Shown: positions 63,679-64,000 of the stretch, piece after piece
How the letters are laid out: every line of letters begins with the position of its first letter
How positions within the stretch are numbered: the stretch's first letter is position 1
Assembly (NCBI RefSeq): GCF_027887165.1
Contig: NC_077235.1
Coordinates: 9,496,884 to 9,560,883 of the forward strand
Direction of reading: 5' to 3'
Origin: Monodelphis domestica
Lineage: Eukaryota; Chordata; Mammalia; Didelphimorphia; Didelphidae
DNA: 64,000 nt
Translations under genes and position numbers: made by a program
The notes under the pieces: model-generated
Seen by the model: the letters and a program-made list of their open reading frames with translations, nothing else
Database searches by the model: none
Told to the model about the DNA's origin: nothing

Positions 63679-63885
63679 GGCATTTAACTGGCTCAGTGGA
63701 TAGAGAGCCAGGGCTGGAGATGAGAGGTTCTGGGTTAAAATCTGGCCTCAGAAATGTCCTAACATTATGACCCTGGACGAGTTACTTTACCCCAATTGCC
63801 TAGCCCTTACCACTCTTCTGCCTTGGAACTGATACTTAGCAGCAATTCTCAGGCAGAAGGTAAGGGGTTTTGAAAAATAAAATGA
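63679..63885 (+). repeat. Type 1 SINE with target duplication
   Basis: The element (AACTGGCTCAGTGGATAGAG ... CAGGCAGAAGGTAAGGGGTT) is flanked by AATAAATGCTTCTTTC from 63661 and again from 63886, a 16-base perfect duplication of L2 tail sequence. Confidence 0.92.
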
Positions 63886-64000
63886 AATAAATGCTTCTTT
63901 CCTTTCATCATCCCTTCCCTAAAATCAAAATGGAGATGGGGAAATGAAGATACAGAAACAAAGAACCAAACCAAGCCAAATCATTTCTCAGTGAAGCCAC

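Larger units (their letters stand above)
63405..63900 (+). mobile_element. L2 3' end with (TG)n expansion and SINE insertion
   Basis: GCCTATTGCCTCTTGGGCAA, GTATTTAAAGCCCTTTACAT, then TGCCCTTGTATCCCCAACAC and AGTAGGTGCTTAATAAATGC follow the L2 3' end in order. A (TG)n tract (63511-63544) has grown inside it, and a SINE sits at its 3' end. Confidence 0.8.

Noticed and set aside
52000-64000. GLRA4 exons upstream of PLP1
   Set aside because: In human GLRA4 is the next gene on this side, but no glycine-receptor coding sequence or exon pattern was recognised within 12 kb.

Overview
The window is nuclear DNA from a marsupial, probably from the X chromosome. Two genes are unmistakable: RAB9B (plus strand, coding exon 9128 onward, CDS 9170-9775) and PLP1 (minus strand, seven coding exons between 51314 and 37197). 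In human these two are neighbours at Xq22 and lie tail to tail; the same convergent order is seen here. The marsupial assignment rests on the interspersed repeats: many copies of tRNA-headed CORE-SINE families of the Mar1/WSINE kind, marsupial-type L1 3' ends, L3/CR1 and L2 remains, non-autonomous hAT elements and solo LTRs. I cannot name the species.

Layout. 1-9127 is repeat-sprinkled DNA upstream of the RAB9B coding exon, presumably RAB9B intron and 5' flank; no 5' non-coding exon could be recognised. 9128 to roughly 12 kb is the RAB9B terminal exon with a long 3' UTR. 12.5-35 kb is the RAB9B/PLP1 intergenic region and is almost entirely transposon debris: a striking 217-base perfect inverted repeat at 13.5-14.4 kb, an L1 ORF2 fragment, a local duplication of a MIR-containing block at 16.7 and 18.8 kb, a deeply layered L1 region (24.5-30 kb) carrying SINE and LTR insertions, four solo LTRs of two families, and a CpG-dense patch near 26.5-27.3 kb. 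35.05-51.5 kb is PLP1. 51.5-64 kb is the PLP1 promoter and upstream flank, with L3, L2, MIR and SINE copies and no recognisable coding exon.

PLP1 is intact as read. All splice sites obey GT-AG, the exon lengths (4 coding bases, then 187, 262, 169, 74, 66 and 72 coding bases) add to 834, giving 277 residues plus stop, the usual mammalian length. The internal exon 3 donor that makes the shorter DM20 isoform is present, as is a G-run block in intron 3 at the position of the known splicing enhancer. RAB9B is an intact 201-residue Rab GTPase in one coding exon. The genes are not known to work together: PLP1 makes the main integral membrane protein of CNS myelin, RAB9B a late-endosome-to-Golgi trafficking GTPase; they are neighbours by conserved synteny.

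No new gene system was found. The most unusual sequence features are the perfect inverted repeat, a hAT element with a perfect 8-bp target duplication lodged about 30 bases upstream of the PLP1 exon 2 acceptor, and the CpG-dense patch between the two genes.
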